64,000 nucleotides of DNA from Pithys albifrons albifrons (lineage: Eukaryota > Chordata > Aves > Passeriformes > Thamnophilidae), in NCBI RefSeq assembly GCF_047495875.1, contig NC_092471.1:9197001-9261000 (forward strand), read 5' to 3'. This document shows, in pieces, positions 37,127 to 48,947 of the stretch. The notes under the pieces were generated by a model, which was not told where the DNA came from, did not search any database, and saw nothing but the letters and a program-made list of their open reading frames with translations. Numbering within the stretch: position 1 is the stretch's first letter; every line of letters begins with the position of its first letter. The position numbers and the translations under genes were made by a program.

Positions 37127-40100
37127 GACTGAGTAAAAGAGGTATCTGGTAGCAGGTTCTCAGATCCACTACCTTCCTTCCTAATCACTGAACTCAAACT
37201 CCAAAGGTCAAAGCCTCGTGGTCTATTACAGGCACACATACACAAGTCTAAGCACCTTCACCCCACTACACCTTCTCTTTTCTTTCTTCACCCACTCCCA
37301 CCAGGAGCTCACAGGCTCAGATACCTTCAGGTAGGCCCACACAGCTAAAGAAGTGAAGAAACCAGAAGCATTATATATTGAGAGACTATTTTAACCTCTT
37401 TTCACTGTATCAGCAATGTTTTTTCCAGACTTTACACTTGAGCTGTAAATGAAGATGGCTCACCCTACAACACACAGAGGCAGATGATGCCTTTGGATGC
37501 CCTGATCATGCTGGTGTCCTCTGTGGGCACCAGACCCTGCCTGTTTGTAAGCCAAGCGCCATGGGACAGTTTGGCTCTGGCACTGGAACTGCACAGATCC
37601 AACTACACCCACATCTCGAACAGACCTCAACTTTCCGCCCAAGTCTCTCAGCCTGCCAAACTCCCAGACAGATGCCCCTTCCTTATGTAATAATTATAGT
37701 TACAGGAGAAACAGCAAGTAAGAGCAAGGACTTCATTACTAGCTCTAACTGGCTTTAAGCTAAAGGGAAAACATAATTTTCTCCTACAGTATGGATGTCA
37801 AAGGGTAAAAAAGGTTTTTTGTAACCATTCACCTAGTTTCAATACAAGAAAATATAGTAAATAGCCAGGACTGGAGAGAAAGGGAGGCCTCTAAAATCAG
37901 AAGATGGCTAAAGCTATGTTAAAGTTTATTGTTACACAGTTCTTCAAATGGTTTAGATTAGCTTAGATTTCTTTTTGAACAAAGAGCTTTATGACAGGTT
38001 TCAGCATCTACCAGAGCATCTCTCAGAAGCTCAAAACTACCCTTCTCCTAACAAAAGAGGTGGCAGCAGATGCTTCAAAAATAGCTCATGCTTTTTCCTC
38101 CCTGATATTTTGGGGTTTCACAGTTTATAGTTGTTCTTGAGCCAGTTTGCTTTACTGTTCTAGGCTGTGAAGGTGCCCAGGTTTGAACCTACAGGCACCA
38201 AATGAGTCAATAGGGAGGTAGCAAAAACACAACAATATGGAAGCTTTTGACTCTGTCAGGTTCAAGTACAGAGGTTTTTCCACTGCAGGCCCAAGACTGG
38301 TCATATCATGACTCAACTGCAACCATGTGGCAATGTAAGCAGAAAGAGTATTTCCACTTTTTAGAAAGTCTCAATACATTCTTGCTTTCTCAAGCACTTT
38401 GATGACTGAAGATAAAACAATGACACCCTATGTGAGGGGAGGGTTAAAAACCCACAAGGGAAGAGATTGCAGCAGTGATCAGACTGTAGTTCCTTAGGGG
38501 AATATTACCAGCTACATTCTACAAGCTGAGCTAACTGAGCTACTTGGATTTCTGTTTATTTCCATGATTGCCTTTTAGGCCACAAACATTGTACATGCAC
38601 ACACAGTAGGATTATGTCACTCTTGTTTTCCTGGGGAAAAAAAAGAAAACAACAGTTTTTCTAGTAGATTTATAAATATAGAATACTTGCTAACAACTAT
38701 TTTTATACCCACTTTCCTTTTTTAAAGTTATTTTTATATTCCTCCAGGCAAAATAAAATGGACTCAGACACCTTCCAATGTGTGATAAATACAGATTTTC
38801 AGTGTTACTTCAAATAAATGTTTATGTTTGCTGTCAACATATGGACATGTGTAAAACTTGTAGTTTGCTAAATATCAAGTACTTCACCCACGAAAATGAT
38901 AAAAAGCTAAATTACCAGATCACAACTATAAAAAGTGACTTGACTCATTCAAGAACAAATTGAGTTTCAGATCTTGGTTGGTTCACTGACACTGTGAACT
39001 GGTTTCTTTAAAAATGTCAATGCTTAACACCTACAAAATGAAGCCTCTCCCCATAAAATAAATAACTTGTTGCTCCAGAATATATTGTTCCCAGGACTAT
39101 AAATTGTCCTAAGATTAAATTTCCATTTGTCACTAATATTTTCTCTATTTTACATTGTCTAAGACATGTGAAAAACAGTTGGCTCAAAATATCCCCCAGT
39201 CTCCAGCATGGCAGATTACAACAGACCCACATCTAATCAAGGCAGACCTGATGAGGTTTGCTGAGTTTCACAACATCAATAATCTCTTTTCATAATGTAG
39301 AATTTACATTGTAGTATTTCCAAAGACCTCCCTAACCAGGAGCTGCTCAAAATTTCAGACAGTGCTCAATGCCCCGACTCCCTCCCTGAACACCCCTGCA
39401 CACCAACTGCATACTGGTTATTAGTGCCATTGCAGATGCTCATTTCACTTTTGGCAGCAGCTTAAGCAAACCAATCCCCACACAGAGTATGGAATGCTCT
39501 GCAGCTTTGTCCCAGACTGCAAGAGCCCAATTTGACATCACTTCATTTTTGGAAGTGCTGTGCACACTTTCAACCCAATAAAGTCAAAAGGAGCTCCCAA
39601 AGTCAGAACCAGAGCATTTATCTGAGTTTCTCTTGCCCCTTCCTCTCCTGCTACACTAACAGAACTTTGCTTTTCTCTGAGGGCACACAGAACTCTTTGT
39701 ACAGTCTCCAGCAAAATCACCTTTATCCATGCAAAGCCTATTTTGGGTTACTCACACTGTGTTCATCTTTTTCCCCCTCTCTTTCTCTCACTGCTTTTCT
39801 TGATAAAGAGTCAAATTAAAGTTCACTGGAGCAGAGATGCAGCAGAGACGGCTGCTAGCCCGAGGCCAATTTCCACTCCTGAGATTTACAAGGAAGCCAC
39901 TTGGAGCTGATTACACACTTTCAACCACACATTTCTGATTTGACATTGGGTTGGATACGAGTTCTAAATTTAAATCCCACTTCACTGTAGCACAAGAAAT
40001 GTCCTGCACAGATCCACTCCCCTTCCCTGCCCACAGCCACCTCTGGCCTTCCTACACTTTCCCAGGCATCTCCACAGCCATGGCACTCTGTGCCCTCATC

Positions 40101-40666
40101 CTCAGAGCCATGCAGGTATCGCCAAAATCTGTGCCATGTGTGTAACATACTATAACAAAAACTCACCTCGCAAAAGAAAAGCATGCAGTGGGTATAAGTA
40201 CAATATATTAATACATACTTTTCCTTTTTCTCCCAGCAGACCATACTATTTTTAAACCCCCTACAGCTCCGATTATAGCTCAGCTAACAATAAATATTTC
40301 ATGCTCAGCAGTTCCATAGCAGACACATACAGGTTCCTCTTTACTAATGCCCAAGTCCACTAGAAAGCCAACCTCTGTTAGGATGCTCAACAGTTACCAA
40401 ACTATAACCACTAAAGTCCTTCCATAGGGTATTTATTCTTATTTATACAGGCAGCTCAAACATTAATCACCCACTTCTACCACCCAGAGCAGAACCCAGG
40501 TCTGCACAAGCATCCCAGCCCAAACCACAGAGAAGCCCCAGGCCAAAGCAGTCCCTGATTCACAGTAAGCCCCAGCTACAGAGAATTCAGTATCAGTTAC
40601 ATCTATCAGCTGAAAATTGGCATAACATGTCTGATCCTGCTTTACCTCACATCAGACATGTCCACC

Positions 40667-40678
40667 TTTTTTTTTTTT
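40667..40678. repeat. T12 homopolymer
   Basis: Twelve consecutive T residues between TCCACC and CAAAAAG. Confidence 0.9.
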
Positions 40679-42885
40679 CAAAAAGAGCTGCCAAAAAATA
40701 TTGCATGTTTACTTTTGTTTTCTGAGTTTTTCAGGCTTTGGGTGTTGGGATTTTTTTAAACCACGGATATAGAGCAAAAAAGTCTGAGGAAATTGAGGGC
40801 TCTAAACTCAAACCAGTTATGGAGAACTGTATGTTATTTTGTTTCCATCACGGCAGCCAACTGATCATTTGGTAACATCGCTTGTTTTACAAATAAGCTG
40901 GTTCTTGACTGAGGTTAAGAATCAAATTCAGTAGCAGCTTTGAAGGATGTTTCCTCGATTTCAACAGTCTGAAATTCAGTAGAAAAATAAGGTCTTTACT
41001 ATTGTGTCAATTAAATTGTGTTAAACCTGAAAATAAACTGCTCCTACTGCACTCATGTACCCGTGGAGTCAAAGTATGCATTCATTCAGGCCACAGAAAA
41101 GATAAGAAAAACAAACTGCATGAACACTCATGCCCAGTCACCCAACAACTAAGTGCTTTTTGGAAATGAGGTCTCAGTGTCAAACCTGAGTTAAACTGAC
41201 CCCAAACAGGAGCATGGCTACAATCACTCTAAGGGTCTGGGTTTGTTCATGATCAACTTCAAGTACTAGCTGTTTATCCTGCAAATATTAACTATATATA
41301 ATCTCCAGTTCACTTGCATATTGATTTCTAAGAAATATAACTCATTTTACATCACCTAGTCTACCCAAAACAATTGAGTTACCATATTCTTTACTTAATA
41401 GAATATTTGTCTCATCAGAAGTAATTACATTTTTATCATTACTTTTGGAGACTCCATTAAACATGATGGCATTTCAATTTTTAACTCTTCAGTACTGCAG
41501 GCTGCCAGCCTGTTGTTTCCAAGTTAAATTTTTAAACATCCTGGTCCACAGCTTTACTGCAGTCAAAGATTTGTGCAAATTTAAGCCCACTTCTACCTCC
41601 CACTGGGCTCCCACAAGCACAGGGCCAGGCTCAGCAGTCCTGTTTCCATCCCAGGATCACAAAGACGCACCAGCAGGCACAGATGACTGTGTGCTGTGCT
41701 TGACCTGTCTGCTGTGAGAGCTGACTAAGGCACTTTACAGTCCAAAGACAAAAAAGAACAGATCCCGCTTTATGACACAAGGAGGTTCCTTGTGGCAGCA
41801 CATGAGGTAAAAAATCAAATCCTGATCCAGCCTCTTCAGGATTTCTGACCTTGCCTCCACAGCCTGCTGAGTCACTTCATCCTCACCAGAAACCTCCTTC
41901 CCTTTTCCAAGTCACTGTGCCTGAGCCCTGGACTGCACAGAAAGCCAAAACTCAGGTCCAGCTTGCTGCTGCTCATGGGCTCACCCCGTGGGTCTGAGAG
42001 GGTCAGGGTGAGCAGGACTCAGGTCAGAGAGGCAGATTGTGGTGGAAGGGGCCTAGTGAAGTGGGCTAATAGTGAGTGGCCCAAATGATGGAGCAAGGCA
42101 CTGCAGCACTACCTGGGCACACTGTGCCTGCCCTGAATGATTCATCCAGTCACCCACTCAATCCTTTCCAGAGGGAGGGAAATAATATTTAGACATTTCT
42201 TTTTCACTCAACCCCAAGCCAGTGCTGCAGGAACACCTGCATTTTCATAACCGTAAGTTGTGCTAGGGCTCACTGGGATAAGCCCTAGTGTCTTCAACAA
42301 ACTGCAGCAGGCAAAAAATGGGCACCCTGAAATTCCAGTGTGTCATGCCCTGCACAACCTGACCCAGCACACACTAATGAGTATCAAGCCAGGCTAGGTT
42401 TAAACAAACCTAAAGCCAGCACTGTAGCTCTGTAGTGTAAGATAGGATGTTCCACAAAGTGAACTACCAAGGGTTAACTCCACCAAAGTCCTGACATGCA
42501 CAGCACCTGTGTCACACAGGTCAGTGAACATTCTTTCAGGATGGGCACTTTCTTCCAGAAAATCTCACTGTAAAATCCACTCATTTTTTTCACCAAGCAT
42601 GAGAAGTCATTTCTTCACTGCAATATGCTGTGCTCTGTGCTTAAGTGGAGAAGTAGATGGTTAACGCTTGTGCGAGAAATAGCAGGGTAAAAAACTGAAG
42701 AATATTTTGGAAACGTCTTTGTTTTAAGTTGTGATTACAGAAAATATATTAAAGATTAATTTTATGAAGGGATTGCAGCCCACTCCCAAACTAGGCAATT
42801 TCCATTTTGGTAAACAGACAAAAATCTCCTTCAGAGTTAAGGCCCCAGAGGCCAACTCTGCAAACACTAAACAAATGGAAAGCAT

Positions 42886-42905
42886 GACTGAATGGACTGA
42901 ATGGA
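42886..42905. repeat. 9-bp tandem repeat, two copies
   Basis: GACTGAATG is repeated at 42886-42894 and 42895-42903, followed by GA, the first two bases of a partial third copy. Confidence 0.85.
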
Positions 42906-45075
42906 GACACACTGTGCTAAACAAGACTCCAATCAAACCAGAGCAAGGAGCTTTACACCAGCTCTCAGTCAGGCTCTCTGACCTCCAAATCCTTGTGCAT
43001 AAGCTGAGGCACAGGCTCTGTCCCCCTGCCCCACATTCCTCACCACATCCCCCTGGAGGAGGCAGTTCTGCCATGCCACCTGCCAACCTCCAGCTGTATA
43101 AAGCCTCTGCTAAAATGCCGGGGGGAGGGACAGGAGCAGCAGTGATCTCCTGTGCTAATGAGCACTACGGTGTACCCTAAAGCCATAGAGAAACTAACTC
43201 TTGTGAGTCAAGATCAGAAAACAGCCAAGCATAAAGTAACCTTGTTCACATGTGCCAACAAAGAAAATTCAGGGTTTTAACTTTCCAGTTACAGCCACAA
43301 ATATAGGCAGAAAGACACTTGTTTCTCATCTGGTATTCCAGCCTGCATCTCATCTACCCAGGGACAAGCTGAATCTTCTGTAGCAAAATCTCACAAATCA
43401 GAGCTTACTGCATTAGTGCTTTGCTTGCTTCATTTAAATTGAGAACTTAATATTTAATTTTTCCTTCTAAAACTGAATTTAATCTGAATCTCAACAAGGT
43501 AATCAGTGCTGGTCCTCTTAATAATTGCAAGGAAGAGGCAAAAAGAAAGGCATGTAAGAACAGGAAGGCTGTAAGAATCCAGCAGCATTTCTGGTCAACT
43601 CCAGCTTCTGCAGATGGAGGAGGAGCTGGATCTCCAAACAGCCACCTTGGTGTCCCATGTGCTTTTATTAACACCCAAACCTGGCAGAGCTCAGCCTTCT
43701 GGTGCTAGAGAAAGCTGTGCTTTCCAAGCTGAAGGGCCTGAAGCAGTCATGTTCTGGGTGAGCAGCTTCTCAGTCAAATACAATAACCCTTTTGGCCTTT
43801 GCCTGCCCAGTCCCAGCACATGAAATTCCCTCATCCCATTAAAAAATATTTAACTGTCAGAACCACATGTTTTCTGCTACCAGGGAGCACCTTGGGGCTG
43901 CCCCAGACTGCTTTGGAGGGGAAATACCTGTAAGGTACTAACTCCCCAAAGCAAGAGCAAGTCAATCCAATGCCCCAGTGTTGCTAACACAGGACAGCCC
44001 AGACTTGTAGGAATATCTCAAGGACCAGTTTTCAACCACAAATCAAGGACCAGCTCCCAGTCTCAAAGCTCAAAAGTCAAGCACCAGGGATCTGTTGCAA
44101 TTGGCAGTTTGTGTCTGAGATGGCCCAAAGGGCCCAGCACAAGGGCTGGAGGAATCTAAGCCAACTTGTGTTTTGAGCCCTGGGCTGGCTGATTACCCTC
44201 AGTGTCAAGGGGGGAGCTGAAGGGGCCCACTCAAGCAATAACAATTTACATTTTCTTCACATAAGTGCACCACTGCCTTACATATGAGTCAGGCTCATGG
44301 ACGATGCTTCAGATGGGTCTAACAAACAAGCCACTGTGCAGAGGGTATCAAAACTGCGAGTAACCTTCTGAGTGTGTAGCCTTTGATAGCAAGCTATAAG
44401 AAAAGTATTCAGTAGCAATAAACTGCATGTTAAACAAATACCAGTAAAGCTTATAACAGAATTACAGACAAGCAATTCAACTTCTCTCAAGAGTCTTGCA
44501 TACTTCAAGGAAAATCTCTCTCAATTATCATAAAAAGCTATCTCAAATTTTCACAGTTCATCTGTAATATGCTGATTGAGAATGTAAAATGTATGGCTCA
44601 GGTATTTTTGTATAATCAGCTGTAACCGTATCCTCAAGTGTAATGACAAGCAACTGGAATAGCAAGACTAATACTTCAGCTATTTAAATTCAGATTGCCT
44701 GGTGTTTATACTAGTATTCTCAACAGAGAAAGGAAACAAAATATTTGAAACAAACAAGTATCTTCTCTGTAATATTAATCTTCTCTCATAACATTGCCCT
44801 AGTGGAAAAACAGATTAATCAACAACAGAACACAAACAGACAGTGATGCAATTCGCTACACCGCACTTTCAAGAATAAGCAAAAGGCCAATGTGTGCAGG
44901 GAATGAATTTTTCACATCTCTGGGAAAAAACTGCCCTAATCTCATTGAAGGGTCACTACAGACACAAGGAAATAAGGATTTAGTCAAAAAGCAAACACAG
45001 TGGTTCAGAAGGAAGTTGTAGGCAAAAGAGATGCGCCCACTGGAAGGGCCCAAAGCAGCACCTTGTTGGGCAGTT

Positions 45076-45134
45076 GTGCTCCAGGGAAGCAGCCGTGCTT
45101 CCAGGGGACCAGCCAAGCTCCAGGGGGACAAACT
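45076..45134. repeat. Three-copy 20-bp minisatellite
   Basis: Three head-to-tail units begin GTGCTCCAGGGAAGCAGCC (45076), GTGCTTCCAGGGGACCAGCC (45095) and AAGCTCCAGGGGGACAAACT (45115). The shared motif is GCT(T)CCAGGGG. It is GC-rich against the local background and lies about 40 bp upstream of a CR1 tail remnant. Confidence 0.85.
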
Positions 45135-45171
45135 CTTTGCTTGCACAAATCCGACAGGTCAAGAGAAGGCC

Positions 45172-45208
45172 ACAGAATACACAGAATCATAGAATGGTTG
45201 AGGTTGGC
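45172..45208 (-). mobile_element. CR1 3' tail, 37-bp remnant
   Basis: ACAGAATACACAGAATCATA followed by GAATGGTTGAGGTTGG is the reverse complement of the CR1 3' end (CCAACCTCAACCATTCTATG and the octamer tail). The similarity stops abruptly after 45208, so this is an extremely 5'-truncated insertion of only a few tens of bases. The tail is well preserved, suggesting it is relatively young. Confidence 0.88.
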
Positions 45209-48200
45209 ATGTTGTCCTACATGTTAACATGTCTTTGTAACAGAGCTGTAACATCTGCACCAAACACTAGCTGGGAATAGCAAGAGAATGGGCAACTGCA
45301 TGATCAGCTGCTTTTCAAAACTGATTGTAAACACCCAAATGGCCTCAACTTACCAAAGCCAACTCTTATAAAAACAGGCACTTTAACTCACAGAGTTGAT
45401 GTGGCTGCTTAATAGTGTAGAAAATCTGGCAGAAGATTGCTGCATTCCCTAATAACCAGTCTGTGAAAAGATGGAGTTGAAATCAGCCTCTTAGCAAAAC
45501 TATCAACTACTCTCATGACAAAGAGGTTGTACAAGTGCAAATGACCATTACAAAACAATAACACTTAAAAAGAGAGTATCAGCAATCCAGAAGCAACTAT
45601 TTAAACACCAAAACTCCTCAGCAGCCATGGCGAGAGTTTTGGGAACAACCCCTTATTCACACACCACAGCTCTGCAGAAGACCAAAGGTATTCCCTCTGT
45701 TTCAGTGCTTTGCTATTTGCCATCTGCAAAACAGCGAAGAGCCAAAAGACATGCAAGGCTGCAAACAGGTATAAAGTAAAAGTGAGAATACGTCAACACA
45801 AATTAAACATTGATGTCAGGAGGTTTTACAGTTCAGCAGGCCCCCAGATGTTCTGTGTGCACACAGCTGTCTGCAGGAATGTCAAAAAGCAAATAACGCT
45901 GAAAAGCGCAGGAACAGAGATGTTAAGGAGGCCCATTCCCAATCACAGTGACACTCGATGGAAGAATTAATGCAATAACAGCAATACAAGCAATAATAAG
46001 AAATGATAAAGAGAAAAAAAATTGACAGAGACATGAAGCGGTTTTCTGTAACCAAGGGGGCAGATGCAGTGGCCCAGGCTGTGGATGTGGCTCTCCAGTT
46101 TCAATGGATTGGAGGGGCTGAGCCACTTGAGAGCAGAGCTGGGAGGTAGGCAGTTTACAGGGTCAGGACTCAGATTATCCTGCAAACATTCAAGTGCTTT
46201 AGGAAAAGAAAAACCTGGTTTAAAGGGAGAGGATATCATATGTCTGTTTGATTATTCATTTCATTGCGTGGATACTTTAATTTCTTGCTAGGAAGTCACT
46301 TCTTGTTTGATTTTCTGTATGTTTCCAGCTGCTTGTACACTGGGTAAAATATCTTCCTGTTTTTCTACCTTTTGTTTCTGTCCCGTTGGTTGTACTACCT
46401 CTCTTCTCAGGCACACACAGTACCAGCCTGTACAAGAACTCTGGAAAAGGCAATCTGGCTTCTGGAGTAACCACAATTGTTTTCCCTAAGAAGTAACCAC
46501 ATTTAATCCTGATCGAAAGTGCAGTGTCTCAGCAGCGTAGTACTACCCTTAAATGGCAAAAAAGCAGCATTCAAACACTGCCAAAATCGATATTTTATGC
46601 CAATGTATTCAGAAAGAAACTCACCATTTTTCAAAGATAAATTTTAGAGGAAAAGAAAGTTGGAGGTTACTTGCACTTGTGCAGTGACCTTGTTCCATCT
46701 TGTGCTTCTCTAAATATGCAAGTCAAGGAAAATAAAAGAAAAACTACATCATTTTTTCATGAAGAAAAGAATTTTCCCCTAGAGCTGAGGCTTCTTCCTA
46801 GTTCTTTGTGTTTTGTCAGCTGGTGTGGGAGGCATATCATCCAGGAGTTAGGCAAACAGTTCCAAAAGGGAGAGAAAACAGACAGGGTAGACAGCCCATC
46901 AAGAAGGGATACTGAAAGTTTCCAATGCATGAGACACACCAGACAGAAGAATCACTTTCCTTTACTCCTGTGCTTTTCTCTCCCTGTCTCCCCTCAGCAG
47001 CCCCATTTCCTATTTGCCTTTTTTTTTGAGAGAACAATTGCCTGAAAAATTTGTGGGAGTTGATTCCAATCCTAAAGTTAAACTTGTGTTCAACCATTTC
47101 CCTGCAGCCAGCCCTTTGCTGATGGGGACGGTGAGAGAGCTCCTCACACTCTGCATGGAAGAACTGTTGTGGCATAAGGAAAAGAAAAAACAATGCATCT
47201 TGCCACTGAGATTTTTGACAGTGTTGCTCATCCTTCACATTCCCACCTTGGAGCTGCTGGCCCCATCTACGCCCAGCACAAATATTCCCATCACAGCCTT
47301 GCAGAGTCTGGTGATGTGCACATGGCAGAACCACCTAAACATTGACACACCACGTTTAAGCCACCCTCGGAAATGCAGCTTCTGTGCAACCTGAAGTCTA
47401 ACAGCATTAAATACCTGTAATAAATTGTCAGCCTGATCCTTACATACCACTATCTTAATGAACAAAACATGCAGCACTGTACCAAACTGCAGAAAGACAA
47501 AATAGGAACTATGGAAAATATTTCTTTGTTCCCAACACAAGAGCATTAGTTCAATAATTCTTTAAAAACGGAACACAGCTGGCATAATCAAATAAATTAT
47601 TAGAAGGCATATAAATCATTACCACCTAATATGACTACTACAAGATTCAATGCAATTTATAGATAAGTATGAGGAATGACTATTGCATTTTACAGAATTA
47701 AAACTGGCAAAAGTTCTAAGAAGACAAATGATATAAGATGACCACACATTCATTTGCAAACTAAAAAGGCAGAAGGAAACCAGCAGACAGATAAGTCTTA
47801 CTTTTTTCAACTGTTTTGCAGCTTGCCCTGAAAAGAAGGATTAATCATAAAGTGGAAATTCTTTCATTTAATTAGAGATTGAGTGGGTGGGAATCTGGAG
47901 AGAGTCTAAAGCTGTATGGAAATTTTTAATGCTTTGTGAAATTAGGTGTCCTGACCCAAGACAGGGATACAGCCTTCCAGAAAGACCAAATCCAGACTGC
48001 TCTCTGGATTGCTTCTGCTGTCCCTCGCCATGTACTATTTACACCCAGAAAGACATTTCCTTAGAGAACACAACTTCTCTGCTCCCACAGTTGGTCTAGA
48101 TACCAAAGAGTTGTTTGCATGAGCCCTGCTTCACTTTCTTCAGGGGCTGGAAGAAAATACAAACAGAATCTGGTCCAAAGCAGGGAACCGGACCACTAAG

Positions 48201-48900
48201 CAAGCCACTCACTCCTTCACCAGCACAGGCCGCTGAGTGCACCTGGGAGAACTGGCTCCCATCCTTTTCTTTATGATACTACATAAGATCCTTAAACCAA
48301 GACCTTCACAGGCACCCACCCACTCACCTCCTGGGCGTTCCTACCGCCCAAGATCCATTTGCAACCACAGGGCTCTGTCTGCCATCTCCAGTGATCCCAT
48401 CAGCGCTGGCTGCCAGGACATAACAGACACTCTGGGGCTCAGCCTCCCTGGCCTCAGCTTTCCCCATGAGGATGGCAAGGGGAAAATTGCAGTAGAGCTT
48501 TCTGAGGCTGCCAAAGACCTATGGAGAAGTTAATTGGCACTTAAGCAGCATCACCCCAGTTACTGGGATAAACATCTTGGAAAATCTTTCAGAAAATTGT
48601 TCATTCTGCCTAAGAGCACACACCAAACAGTGTGCATAGTCCCACACCAAGCAATAAGAATCCATAACACCCATAAATTGCTTCTTAGATCCAGCTTAGT
48701 GCACTTTGCATATATTGGATCTGTTTCTCTACTTCTCCCTGCCTCTGACATGGCTTTGTTACAGTTTAGATCTTGGATGACCTGCAGTACTAAGCAGGGA
48801 TTCAAAAATCAGTGCAAATCCCAAGGCTCTTCTGCAAGTCTCTGGCCATTATTTCCTGCTCATCTCACCAAAACAATAGTCCTTTGCACTGAAAATCTGA

Positions 48901-48947
48901 ATAGCCTTGAGCACTTTTCTCTTTTTGCTTCAGTTTCACAGTCAGAA
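48901..48947 (+). mobile_element. Possible MIR-like fragment
   Basis: ATAGCCTTGAGCACTTTTCT then TTTTGCTTCAGTTTCACAGT resembles the MIR core 'gaccttgggcaagtcactt...ctctgtgcctcagtttcc'. Only the core is visible and divergence is high. Confidence 0.35.

Larger units (their letters stand above)
34290..45075. other. Non-coding, no gene seen
   Basis: Almost 11 kb without a supportable gene. Frames such as 36312-36719 (plus, 135 codons) and 42731-43180 (plus, 149 codons) have no recognisable domains. Simple repeats are A15 at 36839-36853, T12 at 40667-40678, and short tandem repeats at 37104-37126 and 42886-42903. Two patches with faint MIR character, near 35645-35745 and 40485-40530, are too weak to annotate. 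Confidence 0.6.

Noticed and set aside
38168..38205. tRNA B-box or MIR 'cctgggttcgaatcc' match at CCCAGGTTTGAACC
   Set aside because: A single short motif with no A box, no cloverleaf and no further SINE sequence.
40485..40530. MIR-like string around AGAACCCAGGTCTGC
   Set aside because: Only one short hallmark motif; the flanks do not follow the consensus.
43093..43110. TATA-box-like TGTATAAAGCC as a promoter
   Set aside because: Isolated motif with no downstream gene, no CpG cluster and no supporting element.
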